Positions 53,301-64,000 of a stretch of DNA of 64,000 nucleotides are shown here, piece after piece. The stretch comes from Strigops habroptila (lineage: Eukaryota > Chordata > Aves > Psittaciformes > Psittacidae): contig NC_044277.2 in NCBI RefSeq assembly GCF_004027225.2, forward strand, positions 28,906,995-28,970,994. Reading direction: 5' to 3'. The stretch's first letter is position 1. Every line of letters begins with the position of its first letter. The translations under genes were made by a program, and so were the position numbers. The notes beneath the pieces were generated by a model that saw only the letters and a program-made list of their open reading frames with translations, had not been told where the DNA came from and searched no databases.

Positions 53301-54120
53301 CAGCAGTTCTAACAACTTCATAGAACCACAGAATCAGCTAGGTTGGGAAAGACCTTTAAGATCACCAAGTCCAACCATTACCCCAGCACTGCCAACTCCA
53401 CCACTAAGCCATGTCGCTAAGGGCCTCATCTACACAGTTTGTGAACACTTCCAGGGACGGTGATTCCACCACTTCCCTGGTCAGCCTGTTCCAATGCCTG
53501 ACCACACTCTCGGTGAAGAAATTTTTCACAATACCCAATCTAAACCTCCCCTGGTGCAGCTCAGGCCCTTTCGTCTTGTCCTATCGCTTGTTACTTGGGA
53601 GAACAGACCAGCCAGCTTCTCTCTCCGTGCTCCTTTCAAGTAGCTGTAGAGACCGAGAAGCTTCGTTTTGCACCTGCCACTGCAGCGACCCGGGCAGCAG
53701 CGGCCCGGGGCGGCCACCCTCCCCGCCCTTCGGGGACCCTCCGCGCTTCCACAGGCAGAGAGGCAGCAGGCTTGTGCCATTCGCTGTGCCCGGGCCCTGC
53801 GGCAGGGCCTGGCGCCTGTAACCCAGTCTCTACCCCCCTTCCCCAAATCAATAAAGGCAAAAAGTGCACCCTCACCCCTGCCGTGAGGCGCACAGAGCCC
53901 GCGGCCGCAGGAAGGGCACCGGGTCTTTACGCACAGGGGAGCCCGGCCAAGGCTTCCCCGCTGGGCGCAGGCCCGAGCACGCCCAGGCTGCCGCGGGGCC
54001 GGGGCCGTCGCGGCCCCTGCAGCCCCCTCACCTCGTGCTCTCCACGTTGGACTCGAAGGGGCAGAAGCGGACCACGATACTCTTCACCGGTCGCAGCACA
54101 ACGTGCAACTTAGACGCCAT
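50255..54120 (-). CDS. MRPL53: Mitochondrial ribosomal protein L53 (mL53), 3 coding exons
   Basis: mL53 is a protein of the large subunit of the mitochondrial ribosome, encoded in the nucleus and imported into the matrix. Joining minus-strand exons 54120-54032, 52234-52122 and 50382-50255 gives 330 nt, or 109 residues plus stop, against about 112 in human. Diagnostic segments are [21 protein letters not shown], then [17 protein letters not shown] with VDVMFG, then [20 protein letters not shown]. All three align with human MRPL53 without gaps in the core. The C-terminus is lysine-rich (residues about 93-109) and differs from the human tail. Introns of 1,797 and 1,739 bp have GT-AG ends, and the reading frame is intact across all junctions, so this is not a processed copy. 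The ATG has A at -3 and G at +4. Confidence 0.96.
52122..52234 (-). CDS. MRPL53: MRPL53 coding exon 2
   Basis: This exon is 113 nt and encodes residues 30-67 ([11 protein letters not shown] to VDVMF) plus one base. The acceptor is TTTTCAG and the donor is TTTG|GTAAGG. A second AG downstream (ATCCAG before GCCACT) could be mistaken for the acceptor. The upstream site is preferred because it keeps the phase and aligns residue by residue with human mL53. Confidence 0.93.
53318..53665 (-). mobile_element. CR1 LINE 3' fragment inside MRPL53 intron 1
   Basis: It begins with CATAGAACCACAGAATCAG and GTTGGGAAAGACCTTTAAG. It continues through the CR1 sequence with ACACTTCCAGGGACGGTGA, CAGCCTGTTCCAATGCCTGA and TCTAAACCTCCCCTGG, to the CTTTCAAGTAGCTGTAGAG region. 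It is minus-oriented, 5' truncated and relatively well preserved. The 136-codon frame at 53411-53821 overlaps it and is not a gene. Confidence 0.93.
54032..54120 (-). CDS. MRPL53: MRPL53 coding exon 1
   Basis: This exon encodes residues 1-29 and two bases of Arg30, from [13 protein letters not shown] to NVEST. The donor is AG|GTGAGG. It lies at the edge of a CpG island. Confidence 0.95.
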
Positions 54121-54136
54121 CTTCTCGCTGCCCCCT

Positions 54137-54222
54137 ACTACAACTCCCAGCAGCACCCCCGGAAGAGGCGGGAAATGGCGGCGGGCGTGCCGTCCGCCCC
54201 GCAGGCACCTGGGAAATGTAGT
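54137..54222. promoter_or_regulatory. MRPL53 TATA-less promoter with two facing ZNF143-like sites
   Basis: ACTACAACTCCCAGCAG at 54137-54153 closely matches the ZNF143/Staf (SBS) consensus. A second copy on the opposite strand, ACTACATTTCCCAGGTG, covers 54206-54222. Between them are an ETS-type CCGGAAG (54159-54165), an E2F-like GGCGGGAAA (54167-54175) and a YY1-like AAATGGCGGC (54173-54182). This is a typical housekeeping or bidirectional promoter layout. The motifs are seen in the sequence; their use is inferred. Confidence 0.75.
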
Positions 54223-54565
54223 CAGCGCCCGCAGCGCTCCTCAGGGCAGCCCTGCGGTGGGGCGGCAGCCCGCGGGCACGGCTCTTGGTGGGGTGCCGGC
54301 TGCCTGCCCCCAGTCTCCTCTAATAATCCGAGAAGCTCAGGCCGGGAGAGGGACCGATTGATCAACCGGTCCCAGCTCCTCCCCTGGCTCTATAACACAG
54401 TAGATACAGTTGGGGGGAGGGAAGCATACTTTTGGCATAAAATTGACACAAAAAGGCCACCTTTGGACTCTGCAGCAGAAGTAGCAGGCCCTTGTGCCAT
54501 TAAGACTCATGCGCAGGGGGCAGAGCGTGAGGGGTAGTGCTTATGGGAAGCTATAGTACGTAGCA

Positions 54566-54852
54566 TCAGAGAATCAGCTGGATTGGAAAAGACCTTTAAG
54601 ATGATCAAGTCCAACCTTTACCCCAGGACTGCCAAGTCCACCACTAAACCGTGTCACTGAGGGCCTCATCTACACGGTTTTTGAACACTTCCAGGGACGG
54701 TGACTCTACCACTGCCCTGGGCAGCCTGTTCCAATGCCTGATCAGCCTTTCGGCAAAGAAATGTTTCTAATATCCAATCTAAACCTCCCCTGGCACAGCA
54801 TGAGGCCATTTCCTCTTGTTTTATAACTTCTTACTTGGGAGAGGAGACCATA
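54566..54852 (-). mobile_element. CR1 LINE 3' fragment upstream of MRPL53
   Basis: It matches the intronic CR1 at 53318-53665 closely over about 285 bp in the same orientation, including CCAGGACTGCCAAGTCC, ACACTTCCAGGGACGGTGA and CAGCCTGTTCCAATGCCTGA. It is therefore the same or a sister CR1 subfamily. It ends about 60 bp earlier, at ACTTGGGAGAGGAGACCA. Confidence 0.92.
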
Positions 54853-57800
54853 CTGTCCATTAAATGAAGAAATTAAAATACAAGGGCAGGTTTCTTTTCT
54901 GTATGTTAAATCTATCCCTATGATGTGAGAGCTCTTGATGTCTTCCAGAACCGGTTTATTTATTACAATTGAATATTCAGGGAAATTAATGAAGGTCAAT
55001 AAGAAGCAGCCAATACAGTTAAGGATAAATTAGAGGCAATATTCTGCAATATATTAAGCAGAAGAGAGACTTGTAAGAGGCAATGCTACGGGAAGTGAAT
55101 ATGTCTGTTGTCGTGTTTTTTTCTCCCTAAGGGGTTAGATACAGGTGTTGCACCCTGAGGCTGTAGACAAAGGGGTTTGGGTGTCGGTGTGGTGGGTGCC
55201 AGCTGGGCATTTTCCACTAGATGGCACAAACCTCCCTGAGAAAGGCTCAACAGTACCCAGCTCTTGGCTGGAGTTAGGGATGAGTTATGGAAGAAACCCA
55301 GTAGCAGCGGCATTTAAACACACGTTGTGAATTTCTGTGGAATATTCAATACAGACCGATGCTTCCAGGTCTGCAGGAACTGCATTAAGTATCTAGCATC
55401 CCTTGTAATGGGTAACCTCTTTTTAGAAGCTTATCTTTGCTTATTGGAAGCCCTCTTTTTTAAACAATCATATAGGCATTGAGGAAAAATCACCCTCTTC
55501 GCTGAGATTTAGCCAAGAGAAATTAAGTAGCAAAACTAAATACAGCAGAGTCAATGTACTTTAAATGTTTGATGTTTCTATTATTTTTAATATATATCTT
55601 AGCCTTCATTTATGGGAAAAAATGCATTTCTGTGAGATATTTTTTGAAAGACTTCACTGTAACCAATAAATGGCTGATTTAAATAGGATTTTTTCCTATT
55701 TAATAGGACCAGACAGGACCAGGTAAATAGAGTATTTTAGATTCAGAAGGCGGAAGTAGCTTACAAAATTTCAACATATCTTTCTTCATTATAACACAAA
55801 GAGCTTGATATATTCTGTTTTAAATCTGTAGCAGAATTTCCATTAGCTCCTATGGCAGCACTGGAGGAATAACATCAGCAAAGGACTGGGGAAGAAAGAA
55901 CAATCACTGATTTCTCTAAGGGCTCCGTTCTCTACACTTGGTATGATGGCACTTACTGACTTAGAAATGTGCATGGCAAAACCAGCTCTATATTTGCTCT
56001 TATTGCATTTTGATAGTAATTTCACAAAGAATGTTTAGCTTACATTGCACAATTAAATGAAGAGAAAAATTTGTTTACTCCTTTCCACGCTCAAATCAGT
56101 TGACTTCTAAACATCTATTGTCAGCAGTAAAAGTTGCATCTTTCCCCTTAAGCCATCTGTTTGGAATAATTGAAAACCAGCTCTGCTTTTTCAAAGTAAT
56201 TTTTAATTTTTTGAAGTCTGAGAGATTCGCAGTAATGTACCTGGTAAAAAGGTACATAACTGCAAATGTGGAAGTCTCTATGCTCTTTTCTTCCCTTCAC
56301 AGACAGGACTGTGTGAAATGAAACCAACAGTTTCTTCTCATCCTTATGAGCAGGAATATTTCACCCTTGGACGCTACCCTACTTGTTGATGACCTGGTCT
56401 TTCTCAACTCTTACTATGGATGCAATAGTTTTAGCTGATGATAATTATGGTGAGAGTGCTAACTTTTTCAGTTACTAGATTAGATAGATGAGCTATTAAA
56501 AGCCCCCCCAGTATTTCTTCATCTGCCTTTCAACTCATAACCCAAGTATGTTGGACTGCCCTCAGTTTACACCAGAGTAACTCCAACTGATCTCTGAAGC
56601 ACAATATTTAAATGCCGCTTCAGGAAAGCTGATAATTTATCCAGGAAAGACCTTGAATCAGTTTCTCCAGCTCCAGCAGCTAATCTGGGAACTCTCACAT
56701 GTCTGCATTTGAGACTGTTCTCCAGGGACGCACCTGGGAAACTGAATGATTCATGATTCTTACACCTAGTGATAATCATACATGTTCCTAAAGCATAGTA
56801 ACATGAAGAGGCATAAAAGTTATAATATTAAACTGGAAACAATTTTAGTATTTCTTTCACCAAGCTGATCTTTGTTATTATAAATGGTGCCTTTCAGCAA
56901 ACTTTCATGTCATTACTTCAATTTCACTGAAGTGTAGTCATAAGCCCATAGATGATTTATATCTAAGCACCATCCATGGCAAGGAAAATGTGTAGTCATA
57001 TTTTACATTTTAATTATGAAGACAGGCAGGAAAAAACTGTAATATTAATTAAAGTAAGTAAATTTTCTTTTTTTCTCATTGATCCTCCCACCTCTCTTAG
57101 ATCCAAGGAAGATTATTCCACTTTTCTCCCTGTTTCTTACTCTTTCTGTAACGTTGTCTGACTATAGACAGACACACACACCAGAACTCTTGACACCTAA
57201 TTTCTTCATAGTTTGGGCATGCCTGCTTTTAGGCTCGGACTTTTGATTGCTTTTCAGCTCATTTCTTCCTTTAAAATCTGGTGGGTTTTCCAATTCTTCT
57301 TCCAAAACACTGCATGAGAGAGTGCTCTAAATGCAGCATTACAGGTACAACATTACATTTCCATGCACTTACTCAGTTATGGAGTCCTGGATCATTATCT
57401 CTGCTAGTCCTTAGCTGATTTCTTCCTCTGCATCTTTATCCTTTTTCCTGGGTCTTTCTCTGAGACTTGTCACAAATGTCAGTAGGCCTAGAATTTAGCA
57501 ATCAAAATTTCATGTCTGCACATCTAGTTACAATGCTGTGTAGTCCAGGAATAAAATGTAGTGCTGCCTTTAGAGCAGTAGCCAGTACAGAGAAGTGAGC
57601 CAATATAAAGCCAGCAGCCTGTCTGTTTTGCACTGAGCTGATGCTTCCAGATGGCCACCCAGAAGAGGCTCTTTGAGAAACACGGTATGCTGGGCCTGAC
57701 AGGAGAAACAAATTATTTCTGGAAACAGAAAAAACCCCTGACAAGTGCAGTATCATGGTGCCTATCTTCATAAGAGCAATGGACAGAGACGTTTGAGATC

Positions 57801-57857
57801 ACAAAGGACTTGTATGAAGTCATTACAAAATACTAGTGCCGCATTGAAGGACACGTT

Positions 57858-57893
57858 GGGATGAATCCCTACGACACTGGAGGGATTCATCCC
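57858..57893. repeat. Perfect 13-bp inverted repeat, 10-nt loop
   Basis: GGGATGAATCCCT (57858-57870) is exactly complementary to AGGGATTCATCCC (57881-57893), with loop ACGACACTGG. No gene is nearby. Confidence 0.92.
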
Positions 57894-60245
57894 TACTGTA
57901 CTGCTTATAATCACAAAAATATTAACCAGTCTGTGTTTTCTGTCTGGCTTTGTTTCTTCTTTGAACTGAATATTCTTACACCATATGTTAGTTACTGAAT
58001 TTTAAAAATATTTACCCAAAGAGAAGAGTTCGTAAAGTTCCTTTATTCTCTGAAAATTGTTGAAGTCAAGCATAGTTTTAGATTAATAGTACTACTAATT
58101 TTGCATGTCATTTATAAACCAACCAATAGTTGCATGTTGGTAATGCAGATGTCAGAAGTAAAACTAAACTCAACCAGCAAAGGTGCCACTTAAAATGTGC
58201 TTGGTTTATAATTAGTTCTGCAATAGTAACTCTGCACATCAGTTAAGAAAAGCTTTTATGGGAGTGAATAAACAGATTCCCTGGTTGCTGTTTACTCCTC
58301 TGCAAACATGTACCTCTATTGCCTGAGGTTAACAACTGCCGGCAGAAATGTTTGCTACAATAATATGCAGCATTTAACTGGCTGAGCACATACTGTGCCA
58401 GTTCCTGACTTCTGTAATTGATTTTCTTGAGGATAATACTGAAGTTTTTCAAGACTTCAAGTTTTTCTATCTTCATAAGAGATAGAACAAAGGTTTACTT
58501 CATCTATTTTTCTTCCCTATCTAATAAATACTACATTGAATATATACAGCTATCATTTGGATTTTTATGTTAATTTAAAATATGCAGTTGCTTCCAGAAA
58601 ATAAAGTTAATTATCATAATAGCACAAAGCACTATGCTATTAAAGATGAACTGAAATGAATAGCACCAACCCAAGGTTAGCGCCCGAGTCCTTGAAGCCT
58701 AGAATCTGTGCTGGAAACTCCAGGTAGATTAACTGTGTATAATTTTACCTTAAAGGTCCTTGCACACAGTGACTCACAGATCACAGGAACATTCTCATTT
58801 GACAGACCTAACCAACAGAGACATTGTTACAACTTAAGAGGGAACGCGTTTCCAGAAGTGCAGAATTTGGAGAAAACAGCTGTATTGGAATTTCATCTGT
58901 ATTCTCAAAGCCTTCCAAAAGGTTTGTCTGTGCTTCCGACAAATTGTTACAGATTTTGATGAGCTCAGCAGCATATTTTACATTTCTACTGCTCCACTAT
59001 GGGCATACTGCAGTGTTGTGAATATTGTAAACAAAGCAGTTTATTTTCACTGTCTTCTGCTAAGAATAGGCATGCCTATAGACTGATGTGTTATTAATAT
59101 TGTTAAGAAACTGTAATAATATTGCTCAATTGAATGTGGTGACCTGCCAAGATGATAGATAGTCTCTCTATACACTTTAATTCTTCCCATGGCAAGAACT
59201 TGCACCTGGTGTTCTACAAGGTTATTTATGCACTAGTTTTAACTTCTACTTTTATAGACTTCAAGAAGGTATCTAGGTATTCTAAACATGTAAGACACAG
59301 AATACCTACTTAACACAGATAAAAGTTGAAACATAATGTATCTAATCTGCAGACGTAAAAGAACTAGCTTTCAAAAAAGGGGATTTTTATCTAACCATTT
59401 TCTGTGACTAGTTTAATTTCATTTTATCTATTTATCAACATAAGTGAAAGGTATCTCCTCAAGAGAGTCATTGTAAAGAAGTCTTACCACCTATGTGACT
59501 AGAAGACCATATTACCATATTTCTTTAAACTTGAAAACATACTGACATCAGTGACATACTACTAAATTTAGTATTGTAATTCCAATATAAAAGTAGTTTG
59601 CATTACTGAGAGGCCATGATAAAAATATTCTCTATTGTAAATCTAAATATGCCACAACATCCTTCACATGAAACTCATTCTGTCTGCAGTCAGAATGAGG
59701 ATTTTTTTCAAAAAAACCCCAACCAACCAATTCTCAGCAAACCTCCTAGCAACTGGATCGTGAATCTGTTGGTCTTTTAAAGTAACAGAAGTATGTTTGG
59801 TTAAAGCCTGTGCGTAGCACAGGAGGAGTATGATTCAGGTGATGTCACACAAGAATTCCAGATGCAATACAGCCAACGATATGCACAGACTTACTGCAGC
59901 ATTAGTAGAATAAAGGTCAGAGCCATTTTGAAGTATTTGTCAGATATCTCCTTATGTGATTATAATAATACTGTAATAACTACATTATTTCGTACTAATT
60001 GAAGTAAGCGTGTCAGAAGATACAGGAGAATAAATAAGATAACGTAGGAGGTGTTATGCATATAGAAACTACATTATGTAAAGAACAGGCAGCAGATGAC
60101 AATTTAAACAGGTATTCCCAGGGAATTTATGTTACACGGATGAAATCAGGAATATAGAATGCTATATAAATAGCAAAACTAGTGACTTTTATTTAAGCAT
60201 ATATTGCCCATTAATACAGGAATGAAGCAAGCGCCATTTCTTAAA

Positions 60246-60405
60246 GCAGTGGTTTTCAACCTGTGGACCCTTAGTCATCTGTGGACTACTTGTACTGGGT
60301 TCATGAAGGTGTATTTTACTGTTGGTAGGCTTCCAGTCAGGATCAAGGAATCTCAGACTCCACTTGTAAATTGTGAGGATCCACAGATCTGTGAAGATTA
60401 ATCAC
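60246..60405. mobile_element. Possible hAT-like DNA transposon fragment
   Basis: CAGTGGTTTTCAACCTGTGG at 60246-60265 resembles the terminal inverted repeat of Charlie-type hAT elements (CAGTGGTTCTCAACC...). It is followed by CCA- and GGA-rich sequence as in such elements. A degraded CCACAGATCTGTG lies near the right end (about 60380). No clean second end or target duplication was seen. Confidence 0.45.
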
Positions 60406-61799
60406 CACAGCGTACATGGTCAATGTTCAGCCCTGGCAACGTGAGATAGCAGAGCGCTGGTTTACTAGGCTAGTTCCAACTGGTCAGAGTCTCCAGACAG
60501 GGTTTCTTAATGTTTTAAAAATATCAAAGATTCTTCTCTGTATCACTCAAACCAGAAGAAATCATGACAATTTTTTCTCGATCTTGAATTACTGAGAGCA
60601 TATCCACATTTCATCCCTCTAACTACAAGTTTAACAACTCAGAGCCCTAGGGATAACAAATTAAATTCTTACATTTATTCACTTTCTTGTGTGAAGTATA
60701 TACGTATTAAACAGAGAATGTATGAGTCAGAGTTTTCAAAAATCTGTGTTTAGTTTTGTGCATATAATGTTCACATATTGAAATTGCTGGATCATATTTC
60801 ACTTAGGTCAGTCACATTTCTCTCTCTAGTATTGATTGATAAAAATTATCTGGATGAATCAACACTATAAAACTAGCAATGTTTGCAATATATTTATTTT
60901 TATGTTGTTTTCTCATTTGTAATGAATTAGCAGTGTATAAAGATAAGAGATTAAGAATTATAATTTATTTTCCAATGGTCATTTCTAGCAGTAAGCTAGT
61001 TAATTTCTGCTTATCAAAGCTTCATTGAGAAACTTAGTGGAAATCAAACATTTGTGATGAGGTATTACCATACTAAAATACCTATGCAGAGATTCAAGGG
61101 ATAGCCACTTCAAAATGAAGGCAGAGAAACTGTGAACTTAGTTACATTTAGTCAATCTCCATCATGCTTGCAATAAGGAATTACATTCATTTACTGTTTA
61201 CTGTAGTCCCTCCCAACAAGTCCGTATCAACAAAGAATAAAACAGCAAAACAGCATTTTCCAAAGAGGCTTTTTCTTGCAAAATGCATCAGTACCATGTT
61301 GACTCCAGGTATGGTAACAATGTGAGGTTTCGTGGACACAAGCAGTCCTTGTATAGGTATCCCCTATACAGTGGTAACTGGGTTTATTGGCAATACTAGA
61401 ATTCAGGTGATGTCTGACTATTTGTAGCCCACTGCCACGCTACAGGCACAAAACAGGTTTGTCTCCACAGACACTCCGTTGTCTGGGCTAATAAGAATGA
61501 TACTTTTGCCATGACTGCAGAGAAATGAGCAAACCATTTGAGAAAAGCAGCAGTGCACAGGAGAGGCAACTGCCTGTGGCTTCTCACAAAACATGTTTAT
61601 GGCAGCAGACAGCTCCTGTGGAATATTTGTGCTGAACCAAAGGTCTCTGCTGCCTTACCCTGCACTGCCCACAGCTAACAGCCCTGCTCTGCCTTTTGTG
61701 GGGGCTATAACGTAACCATCTGTAATCAAGCAGACGTTATCAGCTCAGAGGAACAGACTTCTCCCAGTCTTATACAAATATATGTAATCTATTTCAGTT

Positions 61800-62120
61800 A
61801 TTGATTTGTGCTGTTTGGTAGTGACACATTGAAGTTTTAAATCCTCTGTGCTTCTTGCTGTCTTAATAAGCTGCTCCTGCCTCCTCCTTTCTGGGGGCTT
61901 TCGGAACATAGTCAATACCTATAAACTCTAAAGATGTGACAGGAAGTTTCATCTCATTACAGTGCTCCACAAGAGATTTCTTTATTCCCTCTTGTGATTT
62001 GTGTTCACAATTTCTGACCTTTAATATCAGTGTTGTCTTACCAACATATTGTGTGCCCTGGGGAGTGTACTCGAGTATGTCACAGGACTTACTAGGGGAT
62101 TTTTGCTTTATGTTATACAT
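61800..62120 (-). pseudogene. Decayed Penelope-like element, GIY-YIG endonuclease region
   Basis: A minus-strand frame (62120-61863, 85 codons) contains the order typical of the endonuclease end of Penelope-like retroelements: GTQYVGKTT, LKVRNCEHKSQEGIKKSLVE and FIGIDYVPKAPRKEE. In another frame just downstream the expected C-terminal part continues as LLRQQEAQRI, then a stop, then NFNVSLPNSTNQ, where related proteins have RE..WI..L.TL.P.GLN. So at least one frameshift and one stop have broken it. No upstream reverse transcriptase was recognised. The family comes from pattern memory. A GIY-YIG domain from another retroelement class is the main alternative. It is a fossil, not an active gene. 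Confidence 0.72.
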
Positions 62121-64000
62121 CTTCCTTATCCACTCTAAGATGTTTATAGATCACTGCAATAGCCCAGTGAGTAGAACTGTTCTTCCAGAAGATCAGGTTC
62201 TGGGGAAATTATTTATATTGCTTTCAGATATTGCTTCTCTACCATATTTTTCACTGTACTTATGTAAATAATGCAATTTTTTATTCTTTAAGGGTACAGA
62301 TCCTCAGTAAAGAGCTATGTGTAGGAATATCATAGCTGTCAGGGTTTTTTTTCTACTGACCTTATCATACCTGTGGGTCTGACTGTGTCGTGTTGCTAAG
62401 GTGTCTGGAAACTGGGTTATGACTCATCCTTGTCCTCTGCCTTAGAGCACCTTTAAGGGGCTTAAAGGAGGGTCAGAAAATAAAAATACAAGTGAAGGAA
62501 CAACTACCCAGCTTCCTAACCCTCCCATACTTCAGAGTCCACATAGTTCAAAGTGTTGAGGCATTGTGGGCATGAGATGACAGTAGGTTCCCAGGGCATC
62601 CCCATTGCTCCTTTGCAAGCCAGCAGTGCTGGCTTCAGCAGTCTCCCTGAGATCTCCCGCAGTTAGATATTCACATTAACCAGTCAGCCCCATGTTAGCA
62701 CAGCCTCTTTCTGCTCAAGGATGCAGCCCTGGCATAACAAATTGCACTTGAACAGCTTGAGAGCTGCAGGTGGCTAAAGAGCCCCAAAACTACCACCCAC
62801 CATCTAACAGCAACCAGCAGTTTCCAAATTTGTTGTAAGTCCTTGCAGCTAGTAACTACAAACATTTATCATTTTCTCCATCTGAAGAAATGAGGCTGCT
62901 GCCTTCTCAACCTAGAAATGTGGGGAGGGCAAGTCATAGGAGAAAATTACATTGAAAGGAGTCTCACAAAGACAGATGGGGACAGAAAGAAGCTGTGCTC
63001 AAAGAAATAGAAGTCTAAACCATTCTCCATTCTCTGTGTTGCTAAAATTTCATTTTACAAACAGAAATGGCTGATCAGGATTCTGATCCTCATCAGAAAT
63101 TTGATGAAGCCATCAATGACTTTACTAAAACTGCTGATTTTTGAGTGACACTGCACACTTACATAAAAATGCTCTATCAACATTGGGTTTAAATATATGC
63201 ATAACTGGCTCCACAGTATGATGAGAATGATCAAGTTCTCAGAGCAAAAATCAGGATGCTATATAAAGAGAAATGCCATAGGAATGACATGTTTTATGTA
63301 TTTATGAAACTTTGCCATTAGGAAAAGTAGTCAAACGTGAAGCAGTCTTAGTCTGCTTTCATATATGCACTTTTCCATAGGATTCACACAGCACAAGAGT
63401 ATGCGTGAAAATACATAACATCTAGATGAAATACAAAAGTGACATAAATGCCTTATTTTGGTAACAATACATTAAAGGGATTGCTCTGCCCCTTTAGGAG
63501 CCTGATGTGATGCAAGCAGCACTGGTCAGCCAGTGCTAGAAAAAGACATTTTATTCCAGGTGACATTCAGGTAGAGATGTCTCCGTTAAAAAAGTAGTCT
63601 TTAAAGCCTTTACATATTGTATCAATCACAGAATCTAAACGAAGAAGTTGTTTCAAAACAGTCAATTAATGGTAAATGTTAATACTGACACAGAAGAGAG
63701 AAACAAGGGGTTAAATGCCAACCTAATTCTTGAGTTGTGATCTAGAAACTACTGAAGAAGTCAGGCAACCAGTAATGATAGAGAAGGAACAAAAAAAAGC
63801 CCTCCAAAATAATAAGCCAATACCATGTTATATGATTTTCAGCAGTTTGATCAAGAAAGATGAGTAACCACAACAAACTTGGAAATACGTCAGGCTGAGG
63901 GTGCCTTGGAAATGTATTAGGTGGCCATGGGTACCTATCTTTGTAATGCACCAGTCTGTGAAGAAGGATCTGATCCTTTCTGTTGCTGATGTTTAATTGC
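62121..64000. other. Intergenic, no gene recognised
   Basis: I saw nothing recognisable beyond possible further decayed Penelope-like sequence next to 62120. The longest frame extending in from the left is antisense to that fragment. Confidence 0.6.

Larger units (their letters stand above)
53680..54340. promoter_or_regulatory. CpG island at the MRPL53 5' end
   Basis: This is a GC- and CpG-rich block bounded on the left by a CR1 fragment and on the right by AT-richer DNA followed by another CR1 fragment. It spans intron 1 start, exon 1 and the upstream region of MRPL53. Plus-strand frames here (for example 53595-54113 and 54103-54537) are probably chance frames. Edges are estimated by eye. 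Confidence 0.75.
54853..61799. other. Intergenic, no gene recognised
   Basis: This AT-rich stretch has chance frames below 95 codons. It carries the 13-bp hairpin at 57858 and the hAT-like fragment at 60246. Confidence 0.65.

Noticed and set aside
53411-53821. 136-codon plus-strand frame
   Set aside because: The first part is antisense CR1 3' region and the rest is CpG island.
53595-54537. Long plus-strand frames of 172, 165 and 144 codons
   Set aside because: They overlap MRPL53 exon 1 in antisense and the GC-rich promoter. No homology was recognised.
61936-62271. 111-codon plus-strand frame
   Set aside because: It is antisense to the Penelope-like fragment and resembles no known protein.
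1-64000. CRISPR arrays, operons, tRNA and rRNA genes
   Set aside because: No spaced identical repeats, ribosome-binding sites or cloverleaf-like sequences were seen. The window is eukaryotic.

Overview
This window is nuclear DNA from a bird. It is AT-rich, with long non-coding stretches, spliced genes and old CR1 LINE fragments ending in the avian CATAGAAT-type terminal repeat. Two complete protein-coding genes can be reconstructed exon by exon, both on the minus strand. I saw no CRISPR array, operon, phage or other prokaryotic feature.

Layout. 1-34.8 kb is a gene desert. It holds two CR1 fragments (about 549-630 and 20683-20950), a possible hAT-like DNA transposon end near 8.07 kb, an unexplained GC-rich island at 14.8-16.0 kb, a stretch at 21.38-21.86 kb that reads like a conserved non-coding element, and a 180-bp polypurine tract at 26.3 kb. 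34.8-39.6 kb is FABP5, an epidermal-type fatty acid-binding protein. It has four coding exons, an AATAAA signal, a TATA box, an inverted CCAAT box and a CpG island. 39.7-49.8 kb is intergenic. 49.85-54.35 kb is MRPL53, which encodes mitochondrial ribosomal protein mL53. It has three coding exons and a TATA-less CpG-island promoter carrying two facing ZNF143-like sites plus ETS, E2F and YY1-like motifs. Two very similar CR1 fragments lie on either side of this promoter. 54.85-64 kb is again gene-poor. It carries a 13-bp perfect hairpin (57.86 kb), an hAT-like end (60.25 kb) and a decayed GIY-YIG endonuclease fragment of a Penelope-like retroelement (61.8-62.12 kb, minus strand).

How the genes relate. 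FABP5 (a cytosolic and nuclear lipid chaperone) and MRPL53 (a mitoribosome subunit) point the same way about 11 kb apart. Their promoters look unlike each other: TATA-type and presumably tissue-regulated for FABP5, housekeeping-type for MRPL53. I see no functional coupling. FABP5 is expected near PAG1 and the PMP2/FABP4 cluster from human synteny, but I found no exon of those genes here.

Most long open frames are chance frames in GC-rich islands or in repeats. I did not find a clearly new biological system. The best leads are the Penelope-like fossil, the GC-rich island at 14.8-16.0 kb, the candidate conserved element at 21.4-21.9 kb and the MRPL53 promoter arrangement.
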